64,000 bases of DNA from Acheta domesticus (taxonomy: Eukaryota > Arthropoda > Insecta > Orthoptera > Gryllidae). The DNA lies in assembly GCA_031308135.1 (NCBI GenBank), contig JAHLJT010008446.1, positions 163,243,532 through 163,307,531 on the forward strand, read 5' to 3'. The notes beneath the pieces were generated by a model. That model did no database searches. It was not told the DNA's origin and worked only from the letters and a program-made list of their open reading frames with translations. This document shows, one piece after another, positions 11,115-23,275 of the stretch (position 1 is its first letter; every line of letters starts with the position of its first letter). The translations under genes were made by a program, and so were the position numbers.

Positions 11115-11200
11115 CGTGAATACACTTCATACCTTATACAATGAATTCAATGCCATAAATATATTTTTACTTTCTACCGCTTTTTCGTTTAAAGCTTTGA
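11115..11200 (+). repeat. Direct repeat, first copy
   Basis: The gaatacac..ataccttatac..gaattcaatg..aaatatatttt pattern recurs at about 12072-12150 in the same orientation. Both copies are AT-rich and non-coding. Confidence 0.55.
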
Positions 11201-12071
11201 ATAAAAAAAATATTGCTTGAAACTAATTTTCGCATCAAATGTTTTGTAATTGTGAACGTTCGGTAAAAAGTATGTACTCAAACCAAGAATGTCTTGAGTT
11301 TAGATACTTCTCTCTTATAAATCTTTCATAAAAAATTCGATGCTTCCTTCTTGTCTTCCTGCTAATCTTCCTTCTTAAAACGCGTCTCGCTGTACTTACT
11401 TTCCATCTGCTTTGCGCGGATTATGCAAATATGTTTCGTTATTCCTTGCATCGGTGGGATTAGTGTAAGGGACTGCGATAAATTTGTGTAACAGAATTTC
11501 ATCACATAAACTGTATTAGTATGTGTGTCAGAATTACAATTTTACCAAAAATACAATAAGTTGGACGTATATGCTGATCTGACGCAAGAACGACCACGTG
11601 TCTGCCGCCCGAGTAAGTGGCAACATCTCCCCCACTCCCGGCTGTCAAGTAGACACAAATATTATTCGGACAATAGGGGAAATGTTTTTAGGTGTGAAAA
11701 CGTATGGAGCATTTAGCATTACATCATCAGACAAGGAGTAACGTATAATTCGTGTGGAAATGAGCACATTTGGAGAATATTACAATACTATAGTTTTTTT
11801 TTAATATTACCTTTATACATTTTTCCAACTATGTGCATTTGCTTGTAAAAGCTATCAATGTTACTGCGTTGTAAAATGCATATCCCAAATTAACTCCCAT
11901 TGCTGCTTTAAAGCAGCGCTGGCAACAACGCGCTGTAACAAAAGCAGCCGCCGCGGCCAATGCCTCTGCCGCCGGTGGATCGTATTATTTATTAACTTTT
12001 CATTATTCTACTTTCTCGCATAGTGATTACGCAAAAGATTTAAAAGTTAAAATACGCAAGGATATGTTTAT

Positions 12072-12150
12072 GAATACACTGAATACCTTATACACCGAAT
12101 TCAATGACAGAAATATATTTTCATTTAAATTTTTAATAAAAAAATGTCAC
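12072..12150 (+). repeat. Direct repeat, second copy
   Basis: This matches 11115-11200 over about 80 bp. The intervening 870 bp holds a short ORF at 11525-11716 and the GC-rich bit at 11935-11985, neither of which was recognised. The SINE phrase gtgaaagtatgtgctgttgt follows at 12238. Confidence 0.55.
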
Positions 12151-12534
12151 ACTTCCTTTATTTACGAGATAAAGTGATTTTTGAAGTCAAAGAAAGGCAG
12201 TAATTAATACATTACATAACGAGAAAATAATATTGCGTGAAAGTATGTGCTGTTGTAGCACCATTAGATTATTTTGGCGTTTTCGCAAACTATTTACAGC
12301 AAATATTGTTGTGAATATTTACTGAACACGCATGATCCATCTGATCAGGTGGAATAAACACGAGAACACTGTCCTAATCTACTTTAAAGAGAGTACTTTT
12401 GTTTCCGCTGCTTGAGTAAAACACTTCACAGAGTTATCGGATTTTTGCTCTTTTCTTCTTGATTTTACTGCATTCAAAAGCGAAAATTGAGAAGAAACAT
12501 GAAATTATTGCTCTGTCAGTGAAATTTTACCCAG

Positions 12535-14545
12535 GCAGTGGCGGTTCGTGGCATTGTTGCAGTGTTGTACAACAACCAGAAATTTTCGGCCAATGGCCCT
12601 CGATACGTTATCATGAAAAATAAATCACTTTAATAACGTACGAGTTGTCGAATGAATTCCTATCTACAAGCGTTAACGGACACAGAGCGGCCCCAGCCAG
12701 TGACCGAGAGCTGACATCATCAAGGGAGTTGGATTTCAGCTACAACCTAGTGTCCTGGCGTACGATACGAGCCGAACTTCTTATTTGTATTATATCATAC
12801 ACTTTCTAATGTGTTGCAAATGATTATCAACACTGGCACGTGGAGCAGCACCTTTCAAGCCCGTGATGGATTTAAGCCACCGAGTAAAATGGAATTAAGA
12901 AGATGGTGGCACAGTTGCCTATGCTCGTTTGCCTCGTGATCGAATTCTGTGTGAGCTGCTTTGAGTGTGAAGTGAATTGTGGTGATAACAAGTAGTAAAA
13001 CGTCATTTATTAGGTAATTAATATGTTTATGAAATTTACATAAGTGAGGTTTTGACAATCAATTCTGTACAGTGTTTATAAAATAAATGTCTTTCTCAAC
13101 TTTCTAATTAAGAAAAGCTGAAAATAAAAGATCCCGGTAGCTATTGCCAGATTTAAATATAGTGCAAGTTGTAAAGACAGGAAATGGACAATTAAAAAGC
13201 GTTTTTAAAAGAGAAGATTATTTTAGAAATGCGTGGCTCTGCGGATGTGGTGTGAAAAATTCTGTTTTGATTTCCGTGCCTTTTGGTTGGACGAGAAAAT
13301 TGGACAAAATCATGAATCACTGATTTGAATCATTTGAGTGTTTATATATAAAAAAAGCATGACTCATCAGCTGTACACTTAACAAATATTTTGAAGTTCA
13401 CATTATTTGGAAATACCAGTATATTGTCACAGTTGGACACCGCTTATCGGAGAAAGATAGCAAAAGAAAATAAAAAAAATCGGCATAACAGGTATGTTCT
13501 CCATACTTTGTGTCCGTTTCTGTGGGGCTTTTCAACTGGCGTTGAGGTGAGACACGATGAGACTGAAAAATTGTCAAATCCTGGAATTATTAAAGGTCTC
13601 GTGAATTTTAGTTCTGAGTCACATTCTGTTCTGAGAACACATCTTGAAAAAGCAACAGTTTTTAAGGGACGTCCAAAATAATACACGATGAATTATTGCA
13701 AGTAATGTTAGAGGTCTGTCAAGAAGTAATTCCAAAAGAATTAAGAATTTAGATTTTCTGTCAATTATTGCAGATGAAACCGCAGACGCAGCACAAATGG
13801 CTATTGTTTTTCGTTATGTTACCAAAGGAAAACCCGCCGAAAGTTTTTGGAGTTTTATTTCTCCTTCAAAATACACTCTCCGTGCATTTTGGAAGAACTT
13901 GAGAAACATTAATTGAGCGAAACTCCCTCAAATTAATCGCACAGACCTATGATGGTGCTTCTGTCATGGCACGTTGTTCTGTCAGGCGGTGTACAAGAGA
14001 TTATTAAGCAAAGAATTCTCAATGCTGGATACATTAATTGCTATGCTCCCCAAATGAACTTTATCATTAGCAAGACAGCTTCAATCAACAGAAATTTTAG
14101 GATTTTTTCTGCAGCTTACAAGGAATCTGCACATTCTTTACCGAGAGCCCTCTAAGAACAGCGGTTCTTGACATTGTAGTAAAAAGACGACTCCCTAGAG
14201 CCAGTAGCGGAAGGTGGAATTTTTATTCACGAATTGGGAATAATGTTTTTACCATCAACAGGATATTATCATGTGTATTGATGAAATTTTCGAAATGAAT
14301 GAATTAAGAAATGAAAGTACCATTTCACCAGCTGCAAGACATGGAAGAGTGCTGGTTACTTCAGTTTTTGGTTGACATTTTTCAGCAAAATAATGCCATT
14401 TGTCGAAATTTTATTTGGTCAATTGCAAAAGAAAGAAATTGATTTGTCTTCTGCACATGAAGCCTCATCACGTTTTAAAACTAGTGGTGCTTCCAACACA
14501 TATATTTCTCGCACTGCTTCTACATGGTCCTAAATGCTATTCCAC
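12535..14545 (+). pseudogene. Decayed hAT-superfamily transposase (ZMYM1/DUF4371 type)
   Basis: From about 13230 the plus strand carries, in shifting frames, the order of segments known from ZMYM1-like hAT proteins. These are a WLCGCG cysteine segment, KFTLFGNTSILSQLDTAYRR, a VRHDETEKLSNPGIIKGLVN block, LSIIADET (the first catalytic-type Asp region) with VFRYVTKGKPAESFWSF, then QTYDGA-like and NCYAPQMNFI segments. Many stops and frameshifts break it. A cagtggcggttcgtggc phrase at 12535 resembles a hAT left terminus; the right terminus was not found. The C-terminal dimerisation region appears truncated near 14545. Confidence 0.75.
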
Positions 14546-15372
14546 TACTTTATAAACCAACAAAAGTGTTTTCTACCAGCAAACCTTTTCCATTCTGAGA
14601 CCCGAAATCCGATCCTCAAAGTTAACGATCCCGCACTTATACTACTACGCCACACTAGCACCGTATGGGAAGAACAGAGCCATAAAAAGAATGGAACTGA
14701 CCAATAAAGTGGTAAATGCATAATAAAGAAACAATTCATACGATGGTACATACGCTTTACAAATCCAAGAAGAGACGTGAAAAATCTTGAAAGTTAAAAA
14801 CTCGAAAAATTATATAAAGACATTTCCAGCTCATTTATCGTAATTAGTGCAATATTTGAATTTCAAACGGCTTCACATGGTTCTCAATAAACTTTCTAGA
14901 ATTCTCAATTATTTCCTGTGACAACAGAGAATTTTCACAAATAATCTTCCCCGACCAGGGCTCGAACCGGCGAAGCTTGCCTCGAAAGAGGTGTGCCAAT
15001 GCTCGCCGAATAACGCCTGCGGCCACAATAGCTATGCATGACATTAACACATATAATAGCAATAAGGGTTTTGTTGGTTTCATTTCTCGCATTAGGAAGC
15101 CGAAAATGTAGGGAATGTAAAAAAAGTCCTTTGGGCGCTCAAAGAAGGTATCTGGGAAGATCACCATAACATAAAAAGAAGTTCAATTTAGAGATTAGAG
15201 AACTAAGTTCTGAGAGAAAGTCTGTGCCATTCTATAGCACCGTTAGATTTTCTAAATTTAGCAACATGTTTTATCCACTTTTTCGTTACCAGACACCAGC
15301 TATACGAGTTTTCTGGAGAAAAATCCCCGTTTTCCGGCGCACGATTACATAACTTTCTCTTCTTGTGAAGTA
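14545..15372 (-). repeat. Composite tRNA-like repeat with terminal hairpin, copy 3
   Basis: Read on the minus strand it starts at the hairpin module (gagaaagttatgtaatcgtg near 15360). It passes the phrase gtgctatagaatggcaca (about 15225-15245), carries a good B box (ggttcgagccctggtcgggg, 14950-14970) with an A-box-like side at about 15025, and ends with an older SINE head near 14600. Copies at 24480-24995 and 25090-25640 share nearly all parts in the same order and orientation. It lies against the truncated 3' end of the LINE. Confidence 0.6.
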
Positions 15373-18300
15373 TTCAAGGGAGTGCCTAGAGCCCAAGGAG
15401 CGAGATGAGGAACGCCAGGGAATTACAGAATTCTTGATCACACTTAGTTTAAAAGTGGCATTGTGCCACTCTGTTTGCCACGCTCTAAACAAGGATCGTT
15501 TCAAGTAAGCCTTAACGTCGGACAATGGTACAGCAGGAACGTCGATGCGAGTATTACGAGTAGCTAATTTCGCCGCCTGGTCAGCCAGCTCATTCCTGTA
15601 CTTCCCACATGGCCTTGAACCCAACTAAGAACTAGGTCATAGTGGTGGGACAGACGACTATGAATCAGGTTTTGAACTCATTTTGTCAGGTGGTCTGACG
15701 AAGGACGGTAGACAGCCTGAAGAGAGCTGAGAGAATCAGAACAGAGAACTATTCGCTGCAACGTCGTTGACTCGATGCACTTTAGGGCTTTGAGAATTGC
15801 ATACATTTCAGCAGTGAAAGTACTGCACTGAGAATGAAGCCGATATGATTTGGTGGCCCTGAATGAACAATGAAAACTACATGCCACTGCGTCATGCGAT
15901 GACCCGTCTGTGTAGAAGAATAGATGATCCGGATAGGCTTCCCTCATACTCTGGAACTGCTTCTGGTAAACCAGAGGACTACTTATTTGTTTGTAAAGAT
16001 TGGAAAGTCTGAGGTCAATATTGGGGAGGAGGAGTATCCAGGGAGGAATTGGGTCATTTGGGGGTTTCACAGGAGTGGGAAGATCGACATTAAGTTCCCG
16101 CAAAAGATATCGCAATGGAATGCTTGGGGCCTGGGGTAGCGATGTTCGAACAATATAAGAAGATTCATATTTTGGGCGAGTGATATTCGGCCACAAGGAT
16201 GATTAAAGAGTCCTGACACTTTACACCGTAAGACGCTAATACAATATCTCGCCTTCTTTTTAAAGATGGATCCCCAGCGTCAGCTAGAATGCACTCGATT
16301 CGGCTGGTGCGATACGCACCTTTTGAGAGGCGAATACCAGCGTGGTGTATGCCGTTCATGGGTCGAAGGGTGGAAGGAGCTGCAGAACCATACACTTCAC
16401 TAACGTAATCCAATACTGAGCGAATTAGTGCTCTATAACCGCAATAAGGTAATGCAGTCGGATCCCCATGATGTGACACTAAGCATTCGAAGAAGATTGA
16501 GGGGGAGACGCATCTGGTTTGTAGAGCGCGCATATGAGGACGCCACGTGAGGGACTTGTCAAAAGTCAGCCCCAAAAACCTGGCGGAGTCAGCGAATGGA
16601 AGCTGATTTCCTGCCACATGATTGGATGGCTATGCAAGTGGTATATTCTGCAGAAATGCACACCAGTATATTTAGTAGGCGAGAACTTAAACATGTTGAC
16701 AAACTCCATTCATGCAGCTTCTTGAGCAACAGTTGGAGTTGCCTCTGGATCACACTTATGCTGCTGGATGAACAAAAGATGGCAAAATCATCTACAAAAA
16801 GCGATGCCTTTACAGGTTCCCTCACGACCGACGCTATACTATTTATGGCAATGGCAAACAGACTGACACTTAGCACCGAGCCTTGGGGGATGCCGTTTAC
16901 AAGGTGGTGATTGATTGACGGTGACAGATGGTCACCAATGCGAACTTTGAAAGATCTATTCGACAAGAAATTTTGGAGGAATAAGGGGAGCTTCCCCCTC
17001 AGTCCCCACGAGTGCCAGTGCCGTTGCCAAAGCGACGAGATGGTCCAGGGTTGACCGGTGTTTCCTGAAACCGCACTGGATTGGTGTGAGTAGGTTTCTG
17101 CACTCTAAGGTCCAGACCAAGCGCTGGTCTGGACCTTACGTTCCGTTCAAGCACTTTGCAAACGCAGCTGGTGAGAGCGAGAGGTCGGTAGCTCGATGAC
17201 GACCGATTCTTTCCGCCCTTCAGAGCTGGGATAACTATGGCTTCTCGCCATAGAGCAGGGATGGTGTGCTCTTCCCAGATGCGATTATAAAGGCGGAGGA
17301 GCAATTGCATCGCCACATCAGAAAGATGTTGTAGCATAAGGTTATGTATTTCGTCAGGACCAGGGGCAGTTCTTTTTGCCAATGCGAGAGCAGAGCGGAA
17401 TGCCGACAGAGAAAGGGGTGTTGTAATCCACAGACGCTCTGCAGGAGAAATCCAGCGAAGCTCTCCACCCTCTCCTTGATCAAAAGAAAGTCAGGAGCAT
17501 AGTTCGTCGAACTTGACATATGTTCATAGTGCGCGGCGAGTTCCTCTACTATATCTGGAGATGTGACCATTTCTAAAGAGTCCTGGCACAGTATTTGGTG
17601 AAGAGTGTCCTTTTATCTAACGAATTCTTCTCCATACCAGGAGTGGAGGCGTGTGATAATTGAGAGACGACACGTACGCTCTCCACGATGCATTTTTGCT
17701 CTCTAAAATAGTTCTCCTAGCCTTCGCCCTGCATCTTTTATACTCTTTGAGGTTTTCAACAGTTGGGTAATGTCTGAGCCGTACCAGTGCCTTTTTTTTC
17801 GGGTACTGACCGCTCTAGAGCAGTTCGCATTCCACCATGGAACGAAAGGGTGTCGTGGTTTACCACGACTTTGGAATTGCGATAGAAGCAGCAGCGAGTA
17901 CAGCGGTATTAAAATGTTCAGTCATTTCATCCACATTTCCGAAGGGACCATCTGACAGGTTAACATTATTTCGGAATGTCGATCAGTCAGCCATTGAGGG
18001 GACCGTGCAAGACCACGGCGAAGATGATCAATGGGGACAATAATGGGGTAAAGGTCGCTTCCATAAAGATCTCCTAATATGGTCCACCGCATAGAAGTAG
18101 CAAGTAAAGAGCTGCAGAGGGCTACATCAATAGCCGTGCTCGAATTCGTAGCTACGGCAAAATGTGTTGGTTCCCCAGGGTTGAGAATCGCCTAATTGCC
18201 TCTACACAGCGCCTCTTTGACAAGTACAAGAAGAACCCCAAAGAGGGCTGTGGGCATTTACATCACCCACAACCAAGAAAGTTGTAGGCAATTGGTTTAT

Positions 18301-18660
18301 TAGACCTAAGAAGTCATCAACCGACACCGTTTGTCTTGGGGGAATATAGATGTTACAAACAGTGAGTGAGACGGACGGGATATACACCTGCACACAGACT
18401 GTTTGAAGGTCGGTTTGGACGGGGATTTCCGCAGAATGCAGCGAATCCTGGACCAAAGTAGTAACTCTGCCGTGAGCACGGAGGCCGTCATCGACATCAA
18501 CCCAATAAGGAGTGAAACCGCGAAAGTGTATGGACCGTGGCGGAGAAAGATGCGTTTCCTGTAAACAGAAAATTGAGGGTGTATAACGGGACAATAATTC
18601 GTCCTGTTGGAGAGAAAATCCGTTCAGATTCCAGGATAGGAGAGCCGTTGTTTAAGAAGT
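15373..18660 (-). pseudogene. LINE ORF2: endonuclease, reverse transcriptase, RNase H (broken)
   Basis: The endonuclease begins near 18650. Visible motifs are the N-terminal WNLNG, then FCLQETHLSPP, NIYIPPRQT and VVGDVNAHSPLWGS. The RT follows: KRTAPGPDEIHNLMLQHL, SSSSYRPLALTSCVCKVLER, GIPQGSVLSVSLFAIAIN and the catalytic LFVDDFAIFCS. RNase H shows FFYTDGSS, FTAEMYAILKAL and LCSDSLSSLQ, then GKYRNELADQAAKLAT. Several frame changes separate these. Around 17005-17035 the sequence jumps from an MDH-containing region directly to HSWGLRGKLPL, losing the RT region that carries the first catalytic Asp. The related fragment at 39158-39775 keeps that region. Confidence 0.85.
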
Positions 18661-19972
18661 TAATAGAGGGTTTCTTCTTTTCTTTCTTCCGCCTCTGCCG
18701 CCCGAAGGAGCGAGTGTCCACCCCGGCTGAAGTTTCCTCCGAGGCAGACTCATCCTGACCACTGCTCGACAGGCTGGGAGATCGCTCAGAGCGAGTTTCA
18801 GGAGTCGGGGTAGGTAGTCGGAGTTTGAAGGATCTATCATTTTTCTTGTCCAGGCAAGCAGGCCTTGTGACATCAGCCTTCTTGCGCGGCTGAGAAGTGG
18901 ATTCTTGTTCTGTCTTCGTCTGTGTTGCCTTCTTGGGTGGTGTTTTGTATTTTGTAGGAATTATTATTTTCCCACCTTGCAGAGGCGATGTCTCCTCAGG
19001 GAAGTCCACTGGGGATACCTGGCAACAGAAGTTCGCTACTGGGGGAGTAGCAGGGGAAGACTGAATACTCGTCGCTTTGACCGTGTTCGCCAGAGTGCTA
19101 GAGAAAGAACGCCTCAGATCCACAGGGTTCTTCACCAGGTATCGGCGTTTCGCTTCCGGAAAAGATACTTTCTCTGTCACTCTAATCTTTTGAATCTCCC
19201 TCTCTCTCAGATATGTGGGACACTTGTTAGAGTAGGCCGCATGGTCTCCTTCACAGTTTACGCAGTGGAGTGGTGATGCACAGTGGTTTGGATCACGCGC
19301 GGATTTACCGCACTTTGCGCAAACAGGGCTTACGGCCATGCACCTTTGTTGGGTATGACCGAACCTCTGACACTTGAAGCAGCGCAGGGGGTTTGGAACG
19401 TACTGTCGCACGCGAAGGTTATAATACCCACAGCTAATTTTCTCTGGGAGAGAAGGGAGATTAAAAGTCAGGATCAAGGTGGGAGTGGGGATCTCTTTCC
19501 CATTCTCCTTCCTCAAGATCCTATATACCTCCGTATCACCGTGGCTCTTAAAAAAAGGAGAGAAGTTCGTCTTCACTTTCAAACACAAAGTCTTCATTCC
19601 CTGATTGGCCATTCCCTTACAAAGGTTAAGGGTAGGGTGAGTGGTCACTTCCACTTGGAGGCCGGCAATCTGCTTGGTGTTTTTGGATCTTGTCAATCTG
19701 TTCGTCGGTGCGCGCTTCAAAAAGAATGGTACCATTCCTCTGTTGCACGACTTTTGCAGCTTTCCAAAAGTCTTCAATGGCTCGCGCGAGGCGGACCGCA
19801 CTAACACTTTTGAAGGTTTTTTCTCCCGAAGGAAGAAGCTATTCAAGTATACCGTCCTGTCACATCGCCTCCTCCTTGCGGAAGAAGGCAAGGGGTTTGT
19901 TTTGAGCTCCATACAATTGAAGCAGATTCGTCTCCGTGCTCCCCACCCCCATGGAGTCCAACAAGGGGGCAC
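18497..19972 (-). CDS. LINE ORF1: gag-like zinc-knuckle protein
   Basis: An open frame of 491 codons. Residues around 195-260 hold three cysteine clusters: CFKCQRFGHTQQRC, CAKCGKSARDPNHC and CVNCEGDHAAYSNKC, the arrangement of I/Jockey-type ORF1 proteins that bind element RNA. A preceding RRM-like segment ends ILTFNLPSLPEKISCGY. The C-terminal part is Ser/Lys-rich. The first in-frame Met is at 19972, but the true start could be one of the later Mets. The last 50 or so codons overlap the beginning of the endonuclease frame (LSWNLNGFSLQQDEL near 18640), so the frames overlap by about 150 bases. Confidence 0.85.
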   Translation of the reverse strand: MPPCWTPWGWGARRRICFNCMELKTNPLPSSARRRRCDRTVYLNSFFLREKKPSKVLVRSASREPLKTFGKLQKSCNRGMVPFFLKRAPTNRLTRSKNTKQIAGLQVEVTTHPTLNLCKGMANQGMKTLCLKVKTNFSPFFKSHGDTEVYRILRKENGKEIPTPTLILTFNLPSLPEKISCGYYNLRVRQYVPNPLRCFKCQRFGHTQQRCMAVSPVCAKCGKSARDPNHCASPLHCVNCEGDHAAYSNKCPTYLREREIQKIRVTEKVSFPEAKRRYLVKNPVDLRRSFSSTLANTVKATSIQSSPATPPVANFCCQVSPVDFPEETSPLQGGKIIIPTKYKTPPKKATQTKTEQESTSQPRKKADVTRPACLDKKNDRSFKLRLPTPTPETRSERSPSLSSSGQDESASEETSAGVDTRSFGRQRRKKEKKKPSINFLNNGSPILESERIFSPTGRIIVPLYTLNFLFTGNASFSATVHTLSRFHSLLG

Positions 19973-20149
19973 CCCATCGGGCTGCTAGGGCTGACACGAA
20001 GATATAGTAGGGGAATGTCACAGCGCTGCACCGCCGTGGATCCCCCCGCTCACCCTGGAGTTCAGTGCAAGACCTAGTCCGAGCCGATTGATCGGGAGTG
20101 GGTTAGCTCCGACCGCCCGTCTAGAAGAAAACGCAAAGTCTTCATTCCC

Positions 20150-20255
20150 AATTTTTCGATATCAGGGACCCACGATACGTCTTTTACCGAAAGATCGCCG
20201 TTTTCGCTCAGCGTTATGTAACTTTCTCTGTACTAGGTAAGTAGTATAGAGAAAG
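20150..20255 (-). repeat. Hairpin-ended repeat terminus next to LINE 5' end
   Basis: It contains gatcgccgttttcgctcagc, gttatgtaactttctc, a short stem (tactaggtaagtagtat) and gagaaagt, the same end module as at 15300-15375 and 26790-26915. It is a partial copy. Confidence 0.55.
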
Positions 20256-20560
20256 TAAAAAATGTGTTTTTGTCAATTTCATTATTGTAAAAAATAACCC
20301 CATATTTAACATATTGAACAATGATCCTTTTCAAAAGGCCACAAACTTGGATGCTTGAATTTGAAACGAATATGAATCAAGGCGTATTAGAAAGGAAACG
20401 TCGAATTCACAAACTTCATTTCTACTCACAAATAGAATCAATCCATATAAGTAAACTAGACATGCTGTATGTGCTTTTCCAATTTGCGACTTTGAAACAC
20501 TTTTTCATCTTTGTTATTCTATTTGTAAAACGTATGTCACGTCAAATCAATTGTTATCTC
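20255..20560. other. Stretch without a recognised gene
   Basis: An open plus-strand frame of 88 codons (20321-20587) has no recognisable domain and is AT-rich; it is probably chance. Confidence 0.4.
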
Positions 20561-20985
20561 TTTGTGCATCTGTATGAACTGATTTAAGTAGACTAATAAA
20601 TCTATCGACATTAAATTTAAAAACAATAGATACCGATGGGACCGACTTCAATATCCCTAACGGCTGACCGGGAGAAGCGGCTCAGGGTATCAACTAATAT
20701 CATTGTGGTGCCAATGACCGGGAGGACCTAGGATCGTGTCCTGACGATGGCAATATTTTTGACACTAGCCCGATAGCTAGGCGGAGTTATGTCGCTGTGT
20801 GGAAGAGAATTCTAGCGGCCGGCTGCTTTGACCACGCATCGCGCGTGATCATTTCTTCCTATTCCTTGTCGTATCCTAACCTTTTCTTATACACACACAT
20901 GCACTACACTACCACACTTGTCGGGAGACCGGGGTCGGGAGACGAGCTTGCCCCAGCTGGGGCAATGCCCGTCTGATGCCATATA
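20560..20985 (+). repeat. Inverted repeat pair, left copy
   Basis: About 425 bp match 23490-23965 in reverse complement with roughly one-fifth of positions changed. Shared landmarks are tgaactgatttaagta, ctatcgacattaaatt, cctaggatcgtgtcctga, tgatggcaatattt-like, agaattctagcggccggctg and gccccagctggggcaatgcc. A tRNA-like A-box phrase (tttggtagagtactgacc) is present in the right copy. This is a dispersed repeat in two orientations 2.5 kb apart. Confidence 0.7.
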
Positions 20986-21259
20986 CTGGGTTCGCGAAAA
21001 TCCCGCTAGTAGACGTAGGTCGGCGTCAGAATTAGACATGGGGCGGAAGATCACAGCTATCTACCGAACAAAAACATGCACCGCACTTACGGGATTAGCG
21101 ACCTTAGCAGTTTGCGTGTCCGGAATCACTATTAAATCAACCACCGTAACAGCTATCAGTCCGTCTATAGCGCCTAATCCGTTAGCGGATTTTCTACATT
21201 AATGTGATCGATCCCTATCGATCTGAACGGACTGGAGGCTTTGGGAGTTTCTAACCAAT

Positions 21260-21512
21260 ATTTTGATTGTTGACGGTTTTTTACATAAATCAGGCATTTA
21301 CTTTTTTGTGCCTCTACCCGAGATTGATCCGTACGGCGCTTGTGTGGCCTAGTGATATGATTGCTGGCAAATTAAATCTGAAGATCTGAGTTTGTTGCTC
21401 GGGAAGGAAACAAATGCTAATGGAAAATATTTTTGCTCGTTTATATAGTAGTATAACATTTAGTAGCATTTAGAAACAATGCGAGAAAGTATATGCTTTG
21501 GTGGCATCCCGC
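21260..21512 (+). repeat. tRNA-like repeat, copy parallel to 3290-3505
   Basis: It shares tgtggcctagtgatatgatt, atctgaagatctgagt, atatttttgctcg, atatagtagtataac and gcgagaaagtatatgctttg with the copies near 3 kb. Its right end abuts the Tc1-like transposase remnant. Confidence 0.6.
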
Positions 21513-22240
21513 GTTTGGTGTGTGTGGGCGCATTATCATCTTGGAATAAGGCAGTGTTTGGCAACAATATCCTAGTCATTGTAAGCACTTTACTGTTGAG
21601 AATGTCGAGATATTCATTCGCAGTAATCCGGCCAATGAGGGTAAAGATAAGACCAGCTGAATATCCCGATACAGCCACCCATAACGGAACCTCCCCTAAG
21701 CTTGACTGTGCGACGCAGGCAGGCCGCATGGCAGGCTTGTTTTCGGTACTCTATACATTATTCCGGCCGTTTGTAGAAAAAGAATGTAAACGATCAGACC
21801 ATACATTCTTCCAGGTAGCAACTGTCCAGATTTATTGCTCGTGACACCACATTTTTTGCAGCTTCGCGTTGCTTTTCGTTATGAAAGGTTTCGCAATTGC
21901 AGCCCTTCCATGAAAGTTCGCATTTGTAAAGCTTCTGCTGTACTGTTTTTGTGGAAACAGTGTTACTCAAGTGAGAGTTGAGTTCTGCACACCTTTTGTC
22001 ACGGAGTTTTACGTTATTTGGCCACAATCCTTTTTAATGTTCGTCGGTCTCTGACAGTTAACTTCGGTTTTCGCCGCATCCCTCTTCACAGATGATGTTT
22101 TACCATGATTCCTGTATTCCGTCATTACCGTGGACACCGTCGGTCGTGAAACGTTACTCTGTTTTCGTCACAGATCCCTCCCACTAACCGCACAACAAAG
22201 ATTTTCCCTCTTTCGAAGTCTGACAAATCAGACATTTCAC
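21513..22240 (-). pseudogene. Tc1-like transposase pseudogene
   Basis: Read from 22240 down, the minus strand shows a helix-turn-helix start (SDFERGKI), a TVRDRRTLKRIVA segment, LNSHLSNTVSTKTVQQKLYK, a partial Trp/Asp region near 21800 (CMVWSDH) and the second catalytic region SGYSAGLIFTLIGRITANEY...FQDDNAPTHT near 21530-21690. This is the domain order of insect Tc1 transposases. Stops and frameshifts occur in every section and the C-terminal third acidic residue region is absent. The terminal repeats were not identified. Confidence 0.8.
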
Positions 22241-22439
22241 AGCTCGCTTGTGTTCTCCGTCGCAGACAAAGCCTACACCACACTGCAATATAACCTCAAC
22301 GTGTGACACGTTAACTGCGCGAAGCAGCCGCGTCGCACAGTTTACACGTCCGCAGCGGCGCCAATATGCAAAAAAATATAGACTATTGTGACGATCCACA
22401 CGGATTCGTCAAAGAAATTGATTTAGAAATTGTGCAGAA

Positions 22440-23160
22440 TAATACCGAAAGAGAAATTGCAGTGATAAACAGTGAAGAAGCCTGACATTTATTTAATTAG
22501 AGCCGGATCTGAGAAAATAGGTTGAAAAATAAACATACCGGACGTAAATAAATAAAGAAGATTTATAGTACATAAATATTGTCGAACATATTAAATTTTA
22601 ACAATAGCATAAAGAACAATATTTTAGGAAAGACAATTGAAAGCACTAAGTCGAAAATTTGGTGATGCAAAATTCAATTTAAATAAATTAAAGGGAATAA
22701 AAACTGGTACATACAGATTAAACAGCACCAAAACATTTCAATTAATTGTGAAGATAAGTGATATGACGTTAACTATTAAAATGAATGTGTTTTTTGTTTG
22801 TTATTGTTAGAGCCAGTGTATGTTTTAGCAATTTAGGTGGAGTTGCCAAATTAAATGATAAAGGTAACAATTATTTATGACGAAAATAAATTGAATTGCG
22901 CCGGTCATTGCGGTTGCAATATTAACATTTGAAATTTTATTTCTTTTCATTTCGGTTGTTAAGTGAGAAACGATAGTTGCCACTAGCAACAGGCCACGCG
23001 TCCTATGCTTAGAAAATTGATGAAAATATACCGATTCCCATAAGGGACGGCTTGCAGGATTCATCCCAAAATAGAAGTCTGAACCCGGTGGATTAGTATT
23101 GGTAATAAAGAATATATAAGCATTATTAATAGTATTGTTTATTAACCTAAATCGACAGAA
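22440..23160. other. Stretch without a recognised gene
   Basis: AT-rich with short open frames only. The 79-codon minus frame at 22825-23064 shows no known domain. Confidence 0.45.
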
Positions 23161-23275
23161 ACACTTTCGGTGGTCTCCGAGCGTGGGGCGAAGATATCGG
23201 TATTATTGCATCATTTATTAACGTAATCTATCGAATCGCCTCAGTGGCGTTCCTAGCGTGGGGCAAAGAAAGATA
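23160..23275. repeat. Tandem hAT-like terminus sequences
   Basis: tctccgagcgtggggcgaag at 23174 and cagtggcgttcctagcgtgg at 23239 are two variants of one sequence about 65 bp apart, each preceded by a tttattaac phrase. The second begins cagtggcg, a start seen in many hAT elements. No transposase is adjacent. Confidence 0.4.

Larger units (their letters stand above)
15373..20110 (-). mobile_element. I-type (RNase H-bearing) non-LTR retrotransposon, inactive
   Basis: A minus-strand LINE with a gag-like ORF1 (three zinc knuckles), then apurinic-type endonuclease, reverse transcriptase and RNase H regions in order. Endonuclease plus RNase H points to the I/LOA/R1 side of the LINE tree. ORF2 is split by stops and lacks a segment of the RT. 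The 3' end is cut at about 15373, where it meets a hairpin-ended repeat, so no poly-A or 3' tail is visible. The 5' region (19973-20110) has short GC-rich UTR sequence. Confidence 0.88.

Noticed and set aside
19283..19988. Plus-strand frames of 173 and 115 codons
   Set aside because: They are antisense shadows of the LINE ORF1, whose zinc knuckles are on the minus strand.
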